In this document: one piece after another, positions 23,731 through 34,559 of the stretch | How the letters are laid out: each line of letters begins with the position of its first letter | Position numbering within the stretch: position 1 is the stretch's first letter | DNA from: Durusdinium trenchii | Lineage: Eukaryota > Sar > Dinophyceae > Suessiales > Symbiodiniaceae | Assembly (NCBI GenBank): GCA_963970005.1 | Contig: CAXAMN010013980.1 | Location: 1 to 64,000 of the forward strand | Direction: 5' to 3' | Length of the DNA stretch: 64,000 nucleotides | Position numbers and translations under genes: made by a program | The notes under the pieces: generated by a model | What the model was told of the DNA's origin: nothing | Seen by the model: only the letters and a program-made list of their open reading frames with translations | The model's database searches: none

Positions 23731-24121
23731 TCTCAAGGTTGTACCCTCATGCACCTTTTGAACATCCATAAACCTTTTCAACCACCCCAATTCCCAATGT
23801 AGATTTAGATAAATATTCCACACAATAGCCACTTCCGAGCCTGGCATGGGGCGAGCCCGGCCCTGAGGGAAGACTTATATTTCACAAGCAACAGTCAAAT
23901 TTAGACAATTAAAAACATATTTATATAGTTTTTACCCCCGAGCCGTGCAAATAGAATATGCACCCTTATTAAAGGACATATTTTCTATATATATATATAA
24001 TAGTGCACGGTACTATATATATATATATATGTTAAATTATGTTAAATTTAAATGGAAATGAATCTTTTAGAATTACTTGGAAGATTTGGAAAATAGGGGA
24101 TGCATTGACTAGTCATGTACC

Positions 24122-24250
24122 TGAAAACATACAAAACGGATGATGTCTGTGCCAAGGAACGTGACTGCTACTTGAGCGTGCATGACGCGGTGTAGTCCTC
24201 CGCAGCGTGCAACAAGCAGTCCCAGAAAGCGGGCTCTATACATACATATT
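24122..24250 (-). CDS. candidate exon, unidentified
   Basis: The minus-strand frame reads RARFLGLLVARCGGLHRVMH then AQVAVTFLGTDIIRFVCFQ, ending exactly at a TTTTCAG|GTACAT donor. It is protein-like and hydrophobic in part, with no family recognised. Confidence 0.3.
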
Positions 24251-24449
24251 TGCACATCTAGTTGAAATTTGCAATATATATGTTGGGCGCTTTCCCTCCA
24301 AGTGGCACATCTCATCTCACTGTCGTGTCGTGCTCCGATGCGGACCGAGGCAAGTGACACATGTCTGGTTGACAATCTTAACCGAAACCAGCATGAAATC
24401 AAAAGTCCTTGAGCTGCCCTGGATCCACCCAGGAATAAAAGGAGAACAA

Positions 24450-24720
24450 TCAAGATCTAACATGTTTTCCCGGGGCCCCGAGGGACCAACAAGATATTAT
24501 TGTTGGTATGATGTTTCCTAATGTTGGCAAAGGTGCAAGGCCTGTCGAACATTTTTCACACACAAACGCCCCAAGCAGCACACAGAGAAGGCGGCTCACA
24601 GAAACACAATGCTGCCTGGCAGAATCGGCAGCATACACCAAGAGAGCCTGTTGTTTCTGATCCGGCTGCCGGTCGCTAATTTTTACATAGGTCATGGCCG
24701 CAAATAGGTTTAATTGTGTT
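24450..24720 (-). CDS. candidate exon or small ORF, unidentified
   Basis: The last 90 codons of a 139-codon minus-strand frame (MTYVKISDRQPDQKQQALLV onward, ending GAPGKHVRS-stop) have protein-like composition with a Cys-containing hydrophobic centre. No family and no decisive splice sites. Confidence 0.22.
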
Positions 24721-24832
24721 CTCCACACAAAAAGAAATAAAATGGAGCAACTCATGGAGCATTGGGCGTGAAAGCAGGGCATGAACACAGCAAGTCCCTG
24801 CAGGCACAGGGAGGCAAGTGATATATAGGTCG

Positions 24833-25075
24833 GTTGTCTCTCCTCACCTGGTTCTTCCATCATTGGCAACTACACAACGTTTGTCTGTTTTGTCTCTTTC
24901 GTCGTTTTTGCACACACATGCGTCCTTGTGTGGGCACCAGGTCACCTGCCGGTGCTCAAATGCACGGGTTCAAGGCTTGATACCACCAACCTTGACCAAG
25001 ACCAACGATGCTCGGTGATATCGCGGGATGTGGGACCTGGCCAGTCCCATGTACCTGCATTGGTTGTGAGTAATG
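24833..25075 (+). repeat. dispersed repeat, copy 1
   Basis: The block from about 24,833 (CTCCTCACCTGGTTCTTCC) to about 25,075 recurs at about 26,070-26,400. The best-conserved part runs from GGTCACCTGCCGGTG through the CACCAACCTTGACCAA core to CTGGCCAGTCCCAT and CCTGCATTGGTTGTGAGTA. Copy 2 has an extra segment in the middle. I looked for tRNA-like A and B boxes and found none that convince. Confidence 0.65.
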
Positions 25076-25494
25076 TGAGCATCGCCCACTTGTAAACATG
25101 AAAGGCTGTTGAGGTTTCCAGGTCTGCAGTCACGCTTGCTGTGTTCGCTGTCAGTTTGTTAACCTAGCGGCCTCTAACCTTAAAACGATGGCCTCCACCG
25201 GACTCTTTGTTTTTTTTAACTTAGGCTGGCGTGTGGCAAACTGCAATGAGTTCCGTATTTCGCATTTTCCGCATGTGTCTGGCTTGGAGGAGGCTTGGCA
25301 AAGGAGCATTAAGATCATTAAGACCTGGCGGCATGGCCAGAATTTTGAGCAGGCTGCATGCCAAGAGCAGCCTGCTGCGGACCAAAGCAGCCCGCCATTT
25401 TGGCGTGGCAAGACTACACCGCAGCGGTCGCAGTTGCCTCCATCTCTCCCCCTTCTCTTTCCCTCCCCTCTTATGGATGCAATACTCAGGAGCC

Positions 25495-25810
25495 CCATTA
25501 TCTACGGTGCGTCCCTGGACGCCTGTGCCGTAGCTGGGAGCACCTACCGCTTCTTTCTTTCTTCCCATCTTTCTTTTGGGCATTTCGGGATGCAATATCC
25601 AGGCACCCCACTATTTACGGTGTGTCCCTCGACGCGCTTGTCGTAGCTAGGAACGCCTTTCCTTTTCCTTCCTCTTTCTCTCTCTTCCCCCCTTTTTCCC
25701 TTCTTTTCCCTACATGTGTGTCCCTGGACGCTTGCGCCATAATAGCTGGGAACCCTTCTCCCTTTTTGATATGTCCCTGGACGTTTGGGTCGTAGTTGGG
25801 AGCACCATTG
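25495..25810 (+). repeat. four-copy GTGTCCCTGGACGC tandem repeat
   Basis: Four degenerate units share a core like TGTCCCTGGACGCTTG then TGCCGTAGCTGGGAACACC, starting near 25,503, 25,616, 25,712 and 25,769. They are separated by pyrimidine-rich spacers of unequal length. One inverted member is at about 16,838-16,880. It produces repeated 'SLDAC' peptides in a plus-strand frame, which I take to be an artefact of the repeat. Confidence 0.65.
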
Positions 25811-26069
25811 TTTTCTTTAACAGGTTCCTTAATGAGGTCACCGGCTTGTTTCCTTTCATCTGGTTTCCTTTTCATTGGCCCCCCAAACACAGCCTTTCTC
25901 TTTTCTTTCATACCTGTTCTTTCTTCATGTCCTGTCATCCTCACACCTTTCTTCTTTTGCATGTGCTGTTGTCCGGGCCCTATAGTTTGTGCACACGCGC
26001 GCGTGCCTTTTTATATTCAACAAACATGACTTAGGTGCCCCGGCTTTCTACAAGGAGGTTTGGTTCATC

Positions 26070-26400
26070 GGTTGTCCCTCTTCACTTGGTCTTCCTTCAT
26101 TCGCTGCACACCGATTGTCTGTCTTGTCATGTCTGTTTCATCGTTCATTGGTCCCTTTTGCACGTACATGTGCCCTCGCATAAGCCAACTTTCCAAGTAG
26201 GATGGGGGTGCCTCCTTTCTGGCAGGATGGAGGCTACACACGTGCCTCCCATTGGGACACCTTGGAGTCAAAGGTCACCTGCCGGTGTTCAACTGCACGG
26301 GGTCAAGCCGCGATATCACCAACCTTGACCAACGAAGCTGGGCGATATCGCCGGGATGCGGGACCTGGCCAGTCCCATATACCTGCATTGGTTGTGAGTA
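26070..26400 (+). repeat. dispersed repeat, copy 2
   Basis: This matches the block at 24,833-25,075 in the same orientation, about 1.24 kb further on, with an internal length difference. The four-copy repeat at 25.5 kb lies between the two, so the whole 24.8-26.4 kb region may be a nested repeat cluster. Confidence 0.65.
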
Positions 26401-26857
26401 TGCCAGCCAGTTGGGGGTCGAATCCGAGCCTCTTGGAAACTGAACATAAGCTTTCCGAATCCCACGGCTGGTCCTCTTGGATCTGGCATTCGTGGTCCCT
26501 GTTGAGATCGCCTTGGAGCTGTCCGAGCGACCGGACATCCTGGCCCCTGGCAAGACAATGAAATCCGAATACCAAACAAACGATTGTTCGCTTCCATATC
26601 TTCCATGGTTGCTGGAGGGAGAGTATGCCTTTTCGGGGCCTGCCTTCCCAAAGACTCCAGGCCAGGCCGGGCCAGTGTGGTCCAAGTGACTAATGTGCCA
26701 ACAATCGTCTTCAGCAAATCATCATTCTGCAGGGTGAGGGTGGCCTGACGACAGATCCGCAAATTCAACCAAATCCAGCTAGAGCATACACATGCATACA
26801 TACGACATGGTTTCATGATTCATGGCTCCCCAGAATCTTCCTCTACACGCTAGGCAC

Positions 26858-27030
26858 CTATAGCCACCATCTTCTTACAAAGGGTAGTTCGATCTCTGGA
26901 GACGTCCTGTGGGTCCAGTGGTTGGGTCCAACAAACACTACCCGAGCGCGCCCAGCCACCCACTGATCACCACGCGCCTGCACACGCTGGTGGAAGATCT
27001 CCACACAGCCCAACGAAATCGGCCTCCGCG
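26858..27030 (-). CDS. candidate terminal exon, unidentified
   Basis: The frame reads SLGCVEIFHQRVQARGDQWV then AGRARVVFVGPNHWTHR and ends FVRRWWL-stop at 26,858. It has good composition. The VVFVGPNHWTH stretch faintly resembles the NH-containing motif I of glycerolipid acyltransferases, but the motif's Asp is not in place, so I do not name it so. Confidence 0.35.
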
Positions 27031-27211
27031 GAAGCAGGGTGGATGGCTTTGTGGCAAGGTCATAGCATGTCATAGCCATAGCCATCCAACTACCCGATAC
27101 ATCTTGAAGAAGCTCGGAAAAGCATCCAGGCCGGACATAGGATGGACATGGTGACATGCTATTATCAGTATCTGTTCAGCCGGCAAATTCTATGGGTTTT
27201 GCATCACCGAC

Positions 27212-27400
27212 TCACTCTTGGTGGGGTGGAGATTGAGCAAACCGCCAGGCCCCAGGCACATGCCGCTCGCGGCCCAGACCGGCCCAGACTGCGAGGCGAA
27301 CGACCGCTTTCGCGACCGCTGAGCCCGTGGGCCTTTTGAATGCCGGATCGAAGGTGTTCACTGCAGATTGAATGGTCGAGATGACGGTTCTTGGGCGGAC
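27212..27400 (-). CDS. candidate exon, unidentified
   Basis: The minus-strand frame reads NTFDPAFKRPTGSAVAKAVV then RLAVWAGLGRERH and ends at a stop at 27,212. It is protein-like and could be an upstream exon of the 26,858-27,030 gene if the last part is intron. No family recognised. Confidence 0.25.
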   Translation of the reverse strand, partial: VRPRTVISTIQSAVNTFDPAFKRPTGSAVAKAVVRLAVWAGLGRERHVPGAWRFAQSPPHQE

Positions 27401-28213
27401 GACCGGTGCAGCCAGTTGCAAGTGTTGACAGGTGCGGGCAGCCACCCCTGGTGGCTAAAACATAAGAGTGCCTTTTGAACATGTTGCAGCTTGAAGGGGT
27501 GTAGTCTTAAGTGCAAAGTTTGCACTAAAGCCTCAGCAAGGAACTTATGGACACACTGCACAAACATAACCCTATATTTACTTAGGGGTCAAGTTAGAAA
27601 GTTTTGTAACTTCAGTCAGCTGGAATCTTTAGGGTGCAGTGAGTCAGCAAGTCCCCCAAAAAACATCCAAAAAACATCAAAAACACGTTTACGGGTTCAT
27701 TTCCTCCTTGCTGACAGCTGCTTTTCTTTTTATGCTGGGAATCAGGTGTGTGTGCACTGAATCTATCGCGGGATTACACGTTCTCGATGGGCGGGCATCC
27801 CCCGCAACGTGTAAAACACCACCACGGTGAAACGATATGAAACACGGCTGGAAGATCTCACAGTTCATCCTCCAACGACCGGTCGCGCGATTTGGTCGCC
27901 GCTACCGACCAAACCCACCACCCACCGCCCACCCAAACCCCATTTGGCCGACCAAGCAACTCAGAAGGCCCCAGCAGATCAGAAATGCTCATCTGCTCCA
28001 ACTTGTCCTTCTCCTTCGAAATGCTGCTGAAACAGTGTTGACTCATGCACACGATTGCACAAGTAACCCCGGTCCAGTCAAGATACCTTTTAATAATAAA
28101 AACATGTAAGACCTTGTTAGTCTGGCGCTGTCATCAAAAAACGCTTAAACATAATGTTTGGGCACAAAGGCAACTGGAAGACCAATAAAACACACTGTGC
28201 AACACCAATGCAG

Positions 28214-28428
28214 TTGCAATCGAACCCCCCGAGGTCCGCATCAGGGAAAAGCTCCGCAAAGCCTTCGGTGGCACCCAGGACTTCGAAGCTACAGGCCTCG
28301 GTCCAGCGAACGAAAAAAACGTCCCTGCGCCCGAAAACATCGACAACACCGCGGCACGGCCCGCACTGGTGGGGGCCGTTGGTCTTTTGTTCGTGGCCAG
28401 TGGGGGTGTTGCGGTGGATGAAACATGA
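28214..28428 (+). CDS. terminal exon, C-terminal membrane helix, unidentified
   Basis: The plus-strand frame runs from an AATGCAG acceptor to a TGA at 28,426. It reads EVRIREKLRKAFGGTQDFEA, then a spacer PENIDNTAAR, then the hydrophobic run PALVGAVGLLFVASGGVAV and a DET end. One C-terminal helix is expected, so the product is probably a membrane-anchored or organelle-imported protein, but I cannot name it. This is the clearest plus-strand exon in a window dominated by minus-strand genes. A minus-strand frame overlaps but is less regular. Confidence 0.45.
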
Positions 28429-28676
28429 TGAAATGATATGAAATGCTGTCCAGGAGGATGGATGGACGAGCGATCGCCCGCCCCCCAACGTGTGCGTACG
28501 GATTCGTTTGCATGTGGCCGTACAAATCCATGGGGCACGACGGCAGCAAAGCTTTCACGGCAGCACGAGCTCAACACATTTGGCTATGGGAGCGCGCGTA
28601 AACTACGTATGCGCGTGCTCTCTCCCCCTCCCTCTCTGTACATGTTTGTTGATATCTCACCAATTTGAAGGAAAAA

Positions 28677-29848
28677 CACACTTAGTCACAAGGTTTTCAG
28701 TTAGCCAAAATCCCCAGTGAAAGGAATGGCATAACGGAAAGGCGGCTGAGTCAGAGCATTTGAAGGTGTTTGAACAAAAGGTAACGCGTGACTGCAGAAA
28801 ACTAGTTACTGAATACTCAGCAGACCTCCGAAAGGCGCAAAGTCAGAGTGCTTGAAGGTGTTTGAACAAAGGTTGACGCGTGACTGCAGCAAACTAGTTA
28901 CTGAGCAGACTGAATTAACGCCGTGCTAGGTAACCTGTTTTGGGGATATCATGCGAAGAACCACCATGGAAACAAACCAACAGAGGCAAGGGAAACCAGT
29001 GGAGTCATTGCGTTCGATGCAGGTACACGGGAGCGTCCTCCACTGCTTCAGCACCAACCGATACCCTCTTCGTTGGACGGGCAGTATATCGGTGGTGACC
29101 CGTCCCCTGCGATAAACAAACTCCTAGAGACGGAGGGTGACGCACACACGGTGCCGCTTCGTGGCGCTCTCTCGCACAACCTCAATAGTCACCTAAAAAG
29201 CCTTAGAAACGAAGGAAAGAAAGACAGAAGGAGCAAAAAGAAAAGGGCAAGAAGGAAAGATAGGAGTAGCGAAAAAGATGACTACCTAGCACTTGAGTAC
29301 TCAGCCCTTGACTAAAGCCCGAGGGGTAGGGAAACGTGCCTCAAGAACCACCTAACAAGCCTGAAAGAAAACCTAGAAAACGAAGAAAGCGGGGGGCAGG
29401 GAGGGGGTGTATGTCCATGTGTGTGTACATGTGTGTGTCTGAATACTTAGCACTCTACTTACTGTTTACTTGGCGGTTCTTAATTATACGTGCAATAGTT
29501 AGGGAGCGGGACTTTAGTCTTAAACCGCCCGGGTAGAGTAGACTAGAACAGGGACAACAGAAGGAAAGGCACCGACACACAAGTGTGTCGAGTACCATTT
29601 CCTTCTGTTACTCTAATTAGAGGGGCCGGGGGAAAAAGAAAACGGGGCAGGGGGTTCATTCTCCGTAAGCCCGGCGGCATTCTGTCCGTGAGCCCGGCGG
29701 CATATGGTTCAGTTGATTCATGGGTGAAACAATTCAATCCAATATCAGAATCCCAGAACTCAAAAGCGCAAAGTCAATTTGTGATCCACGGTGGTTTCGG
29801 CGCCCGCGGGGATCACACTGTGCACCCAGTGGGACGACACAGCGACAC
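28677..29848 (+). repeat. 1,172-bp tandem repeat unit, copy 1
   Basis: Copy 1 begins CACTTAGTCACAAGGTTTTC. The same start recurs at 29,849, giving a unit of 1,172 bp. The first ~300 bp contain an internal near-duplication: GCATTTGAAGGTGTTTGAAC and GACTGCAGAAAACTAGTTAC each occur twice, about 90-100 bp apart. The rest includes a 130-codon plus-strand open frame (28,923-29,315) with a Lys/Arg-rich end that has no recognisable domain. The layout could also be read as LTR-internal-LTR, but I see no polymerase, primer site or TG...CA ends. Confidence 0.65.
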
Positions 29849-30165
29849 ACACTTAGTCACAGGGTTTTCAAGCAGGTAACCATAATCCCCAGTGCAAGGA
29901 ATGGCATAACGGAAAGCTGAGTCAGAGCATTTGAAGGTGTTTGAACAAAAGTTAACGCGTGACTGCAGAAAACTAGTTACTGAATACTTAGCAGACCTAG
30001 GAAAGGAAAGAGTGAACCGAAAGGCGAAAAGTCAAAGTGGTTGAAGGTGTTTGAACAAAGGTTGACGCGTGACTGCAGCAAACTAGTTACTAGTTACTGA
30101 GCAGACTGAATTAATGCCGTGCAAAGGTAACCTGTTTTGGGGGATATCATGCGAAGAACCACCAT
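29849..30165 (+). repeat. tandem unit copy 2, left part
   Basis: This is the left 317 bp of the second unit, colinear with copy 1 down to the CCACCAT at 30,159-30,165. It is then interrupted by a 1,990-bp insertion and resumes at 32,156. It carries the same internal near-duplication as copy 1, plus a few extra bases (an added TAGTTACT step). Confidence 0.7.
30159..30165 (+). repeat. left 7-bp target-site duplication (CCACCAT)
   Basis: CCACCAT here and at 32,156-32,162 bracket the insertion. The uninterrupted copy 1 has a single CCACCAT followed directly by GGAAACAAACC, so the empty site is present in the same window. Confidence 0.75.
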
Positions 30166-32155
30166 TTCTGGGCAATCTACTTTAAATTTCACTTCGTCAC
30201 CTCGTGCTTAAATCCAACTTCTGAGGAACTTAGTGTCCTCGTTAAAGCGGCTTTTCGGATTTAACCCTTCGTCTGCCTGTTGACAAGAAGCAAAATCTTT
30301 TACTGGCGCACTCAGTTGTCGCCACGCCTCTTCTTGGGCTGGGATAACTCTTCCAAAATGCTTGGCCTGGCCGCTTCTGCGGGCGCCTCTGCCAGAAACA
30401 TCTTGGCTTCGCCATTGCGTTCAAGCAGCCTGGCATTGGGCGCGCTGACCAGACCAGCGGTCTTGGTTTTGCTTCTATGATATGCATGCTTCTTTCCTTT
30501 GTCGCTTCGGACCTTTCGGACCCTTCGGGTCAAGATTCCTTTCTTTTTGATGAGCTCTCCCTTTGCAGTGGAAAACCTGCGCTCTTTCTGGAGAAAGGCA
30601 GCGCAACATGCGTTGATGAGCTGAAGGCATGGAGCCTCTGTGCTTGGAGTGGGCCCCCATGCCTTGACCACCAAATGCTGTTCGATGAAGGCTGGCGTAG
30701 CGGCTGCGCCAAAATGCTTCCTCCACGGCAGGGGTGACATGCAAAGAGAAAAACTTTCTGGGGACAGCAGCAAAGTTTGTTTGTGACCCCTCACTTCGGG
30801 TTTCCAAAAAACTTCGGGGGGGCGGAAAAGTTTTTTTGCTTAAATTGCTTGGCCAGGTACTGCATTTCAACGACAAGGGCAAATGTACGCTCGCAGTGGG
30901 CCGACTGTGTCTGACCGAGAAGAAAAGAGCAAAGAACCTTGTGGCCTGGATCATCCGTGGCAGCCATCTTGTCTTCCACCACAAGGAGCCGCTCTAGGGC
31001 TGACTCCACGGAACCTCGTTGCAAAACTGTGTCTCGAACTGCCATAAGCCGCCTCAAGCTCGTCACCAAGTCACGTCCGTCCAGCTTCCAAAACTCAGCA
31101 AGCGGCTTGGCAAAATCGATCAAAGCCTGCTGATCAAATTTCCAACCTGGACGGAACATCTGGTAGGACTGGAGCAGGGAAGGGTCTGCAAAGCGGGCAG
31201 CAATCTTCGAAATGCACTGCTCTGCAAAGTCCTGGCGGCATGTGTGGATACAATGGAGAAATAATCAGGATTAGTTTGGACATGCCTTTGCCGTCGAGGA
31301 CAGCAGTACGCCATGCCTTTGAAGCGTTTTCCCGCTGAGCACCAGCCAACTCGCACAGCCTTCGGAATCACAACACAGTGGTTTCAAACCGAGACATGCC
31401 CCGTCTGCATGCGTGAGCACAGCCAGACATTCCGCAAAAAAGAATGTGCAGAAAAAACTTTCCTGACCCTGCAAAGTTGTTTTTTTTCGTGAGCCTGTGC
31501 AAATATATAAAAATAATACATAGCATGATAAGGACAAATACCGGTCCGTGCCTCAGAAAAGATTCTTCAGTCATCTTGTCTGAGCCGGCCACATTGTCAA
31601 AGCAAGCACTTGTGCTGCCGTCATACGCACGTTCGCAACGCCTGCGCAAAGAGCCACCCAGTGCGTTCAAGTGCTCCTGCGACTCGGTCTGCGCTGAAAC
31701 GAACACAAAACCAAGATCCCCAGCCGAGGAGGAACTCACGACTCACCAAGTTCTCTGGGACCACTTTGCAGTCACCAACCCAGAAGGACAAGCCATGCTC
31801 CGAAATGCCTTGTGCTGCAGCAAACGAAGCAATGATGTCCTTCCACTTGTGGTCTGGGTTGCTCTCCGTCTTCAAAAGCTCATCTTGGAAGCGAGAAGCA
31901 ACGACCACACGAAGGCTCATGGCTGCTGCACACTGGTGGGACGCAAGGGTACTCTCAGTAAAATGGCTGCTGCACAGCCGAGTGAAATCAAGCAACTAAA
32001 AAAACTTTGTAGCTTCATGGAAGTTGTATTCATCCGCTATTGCACAGGAACCGGATCACCAGCAGCTACCTCGTCTGCACAGATTTAGTTAAATCACCTC
32101 GTTAAATCCAAAAGGGTACCTCGTCACCTCGTCTGACGTCGCTAAGATTGTACAG
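30166..32155. mobile_element. 1,990-bp insertion carrying one gene
   Basis: This segment interrupts tandem copy 2 and is flanked by a 7-bp target-site duplication. It starts TTCTGGGCAATCTAC and ends GCTAAGATTGTACAG. The ends form an imperfect inverted repeat (CTGGGCAATC against CTGTACAATC) offset by two bases. Near both ends a direct motif occurs (TCACCTCGTGCTTAAATCC at 30,197 and TCACCTCGTTAAATCC at 32,094). There is no poly(A) at either end. It contains a single multi-exon gene filling most of its length. This is the layout of a small DNA transposon with its own gene, but the encoded protein matches no transposase I know. Confidence 0.6.
30312..31920 (-). CDS. multi-exon gene of unknown family inside the insertion
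   Basis: The probable start is the ATG at 31,918-31,920 (MSLRVVVASRFQDELLK). Exon 1 runs 31,740-31,920. A 46-bp GT-AG intron (31,694-31,739) then joins in phase to exon 2 (QTESQEHLNALGGSLRR onward, to about 31,548 at a GTATTT donor). A small exon may lie near 31,355-31,285. A long exon from about 31,230 to 30,865 includes ISKIAARFADPSLLQSYQMF and QTQSAHCERTFALVVEMQ, ending at a GTACCT donor. The last exon ends at 30,312 and has a strongly basic tract (RRVRKVRSDKGKKHAYHRSK), likely a nuclear-localisation or nucleic-acid-binding tail. Total about 400 residues. I see no DDE, YR or RNase-H-like signature by eye. It could be a new transposase or a captured host gene. Confidence 0.5.
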
Positions 32156-32350
32156 CCACCATGGAAACAAACCAACAAAGGCAAGGGAAACCAGTGGAGT
32201 AATTGCGTTCGATGCAGGTACACAGTGGAGCGTCCTCCACTGCTTCAGCACCAACCGATACCCTCTTCGTTGGACGGGCAGTATATCGATGGTGACCCGT
32301 CCCCCTGCGATAAACAAACTCCTAGAGACGGAGGGTGACACACACACACA
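32156..32350 (+). repeat. tandem unit copy 2, right part with target duplication
   Basis: This begins with the right CCACCAT (32,156-32,162) and continues colinear with 28,961-29,145 of copy 1 (GGAAACAAACCAACAAAGG, then GTTGGACGGGCAGTATATCG). It ends in a CACACA run near 32,340, after which similarity stops. Confidence 0.7.
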
Positions 32351-34540
32351 CACGGAAAATCCTTGTTATTCCACCCTGCCACCCCAAACAAGCGGGTCGT
32401 GCTGTGGGATCTGGAGAATGTGAACGATATGGATGAAATAATGACATGATAATATAATATACAATATAGTAATCATTATAATGTGCCCGTTTCCTGTGCA
32501 GGTCATGCATGCATTGGTGTGCCCCTGGCTCAAATAACAATGGATGGATATTAGCAGGGACCTCCACTTAGGGTCACCACACGCTCCTGTGCATGCCCTT
32601 GTCATCCCTGTACTGCTCAAACACGTAAATGCAGGCTGAGATGCGTCGAAAAGGAGTGAGGCACGAGATGTGTCCACCGAAGGTGCCTGGTCCTTCAAAG
32701 GAGCCACTGAGGCAGCATCCTGGCAGGAAAACATGTTTTCGTGCACTGGGCTTTTCTGGAGTCAGCATGGTATAATCGTGAAACGTGCATGCTGGCCTTA
32801 GGTTAAGATCACAGCTTCTTGCCTCACAACTACATTGTTACAGTACATAGACTCAGCTAGAGTTGTCAGTACAATAGCAGCAAACATGCACATGGAATCC
32901 GGACGTCTTTGGGCCTTTGGGGATTGGACTCCAGTCATGTCATGCTCATCGATTCGTGCACATGATGTTTGGTATGCAACGACGGTGGTGTTCTGTCGAC
33001 TCACAATCCCTTCCAGCATGTCTATGCATGTCTACATATTCAATCGCCAATTATACCTGGGTTGTTGGTGCCCACTTCAAAGCCGTCCGGGACCACTGGA
33101 AACATGTCTTATCCAAACATAACGAAGCGTCTTGCAAAAAGGTAAGTCTTACAAATGCCGAAGCATGACTTTCCTTGTGCCAAGTGAGGGCGACAAGTTT
33201 GCCAAAAAAAGGGTGGCTGGAGCTGGGCAAAGCGCTCCGGCTAGTACACTACCCTCTGATCACATTTTTCAGCCTACTGGCCTACTGGCCTACAAACATA
33301 GATCAAACAAGTTACACAGTGATTCAGTGACCATGTTTGCACATCACGTGGGGATGGGATGCCAACCACCGCAGAGTTTTGAACCCAGGATTCCACAACA
33401 TGGAGTCATTGATCGACTTCCATGGCATCTCACCTAGCACCCCAAAGCGCCTGAGTGTCCTGGCACTCTCGCAGCCCAACCAGGCGACACTTCTGACCAT
33501 CGGCATTTTGGAACCTGGGACGGTCTGAGTACGTCGGATTCTTACAACTGCCAACGATATCATACAGCCCCGTCATTGAAGCTGGATCAAATCCTTTGAG
33601 ATCTGACACCGCACACCATGCCCTTTGGCCTCTTTCATTTATGACTTATCTTCCTTTCAAGGTCCAAGCTCGTCTGGGGCATCAGAACTCGGGCTGAGAC
33701 ACGATGCGTCGGCATGAACACAGCGACCAAACGAGGCTGCAGCTTGATGCATTTTTGAAGTAAGAGCTTGTCGAGTCAAGTAGCTCAAAGAGCACCCCAA
33801 ATGTGCCGTGAAGCAGGGTCCGGCTATATATATATATATAGCATGAAATTTATTTTGTTGCATTCCACGACCACTGTTGCACACCACACAATTCTATGCA
33901 ACAATTCAGCTTTCAAAACCCTGTACAACCGCGTCCATGGATAATGGCATACAGCCACACGTGAGACCGCAAAGAGAGAGTGTCCACCCCGATTGGGCCC
34001 AAGTCAGCTTCGTGAATTTACAGTAGATACATTCCGCCAAACAACCCAGGAGGAGGAAATGCAACATGTCTTTTCAATGGTACAGTATGTTTTTCAATCA
34101 TGTGACCCCTTTCCTATTGATCCTATTGCTTGTTGGGTTTCCTGTAGCCTGGTCAATGAGACCAATAATGGAGAGCCGACTGAATCCCTGTCAACAATGC
34201 ATTCGACACCATGTCTAATATCTATCTACCGAAGGACTCTATGCTGCACTGCACGGTGCCCAAACCATTATAGTGCAGTACGACGTCAGTATTCCTTGTA
34301 GACTATTATATAGATAATTATCATATGATATCTGCCAGTCTACCCAAGGCCGGCCGAGGTATCCTTGCCTGAAGGACATTCCAAATGCAGCTCAGAGGCT
34401 GAGTATGTAGCAGTTCCAACCGCACGGTGCTTCCTGAGAAAGGGGTGAAGTAACCCAGTTCCTGGACCTACGGGTCCATTCAAATGGACTTCCACCTCAA
34501 AGCCATGGCTAAAGGAACCGGAAGGTTCTCAGTTTTGAAT
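32350..34540. other. non-coding, no gene supported
   Basis: Competing short frames occur on both strands. The best is near 33,360-33,530, where plus and minus frames are about equally protein-like, so I do not call a gene. A TA run lies at about 33,824-33,841. Confidence 0.4.
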
Positions 34541-34559
34541 CTTATCCAAGTGGTCTATG

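Noticed and set aside
24833..26400. tRNA-derived SINE or 5S rDNA
   Set aside because: No acceptable A box/B box spacing, no 5S core and no 3' tail found in either copy.
26858..27030. Glycerolipid acyltransferase (VVFVGPNHWTH as motif I)
   Set aside because: The motif's Asp four residues after His is missing and no other acyltransferase motif is seen.
28677..30165. LTR retrotransposon with ~300-bp LTRs
   Set aside because: No TG...CA ends, primer-binding site, polypurine tract or pol genes; a tandem duplication explains the repeats equally well.
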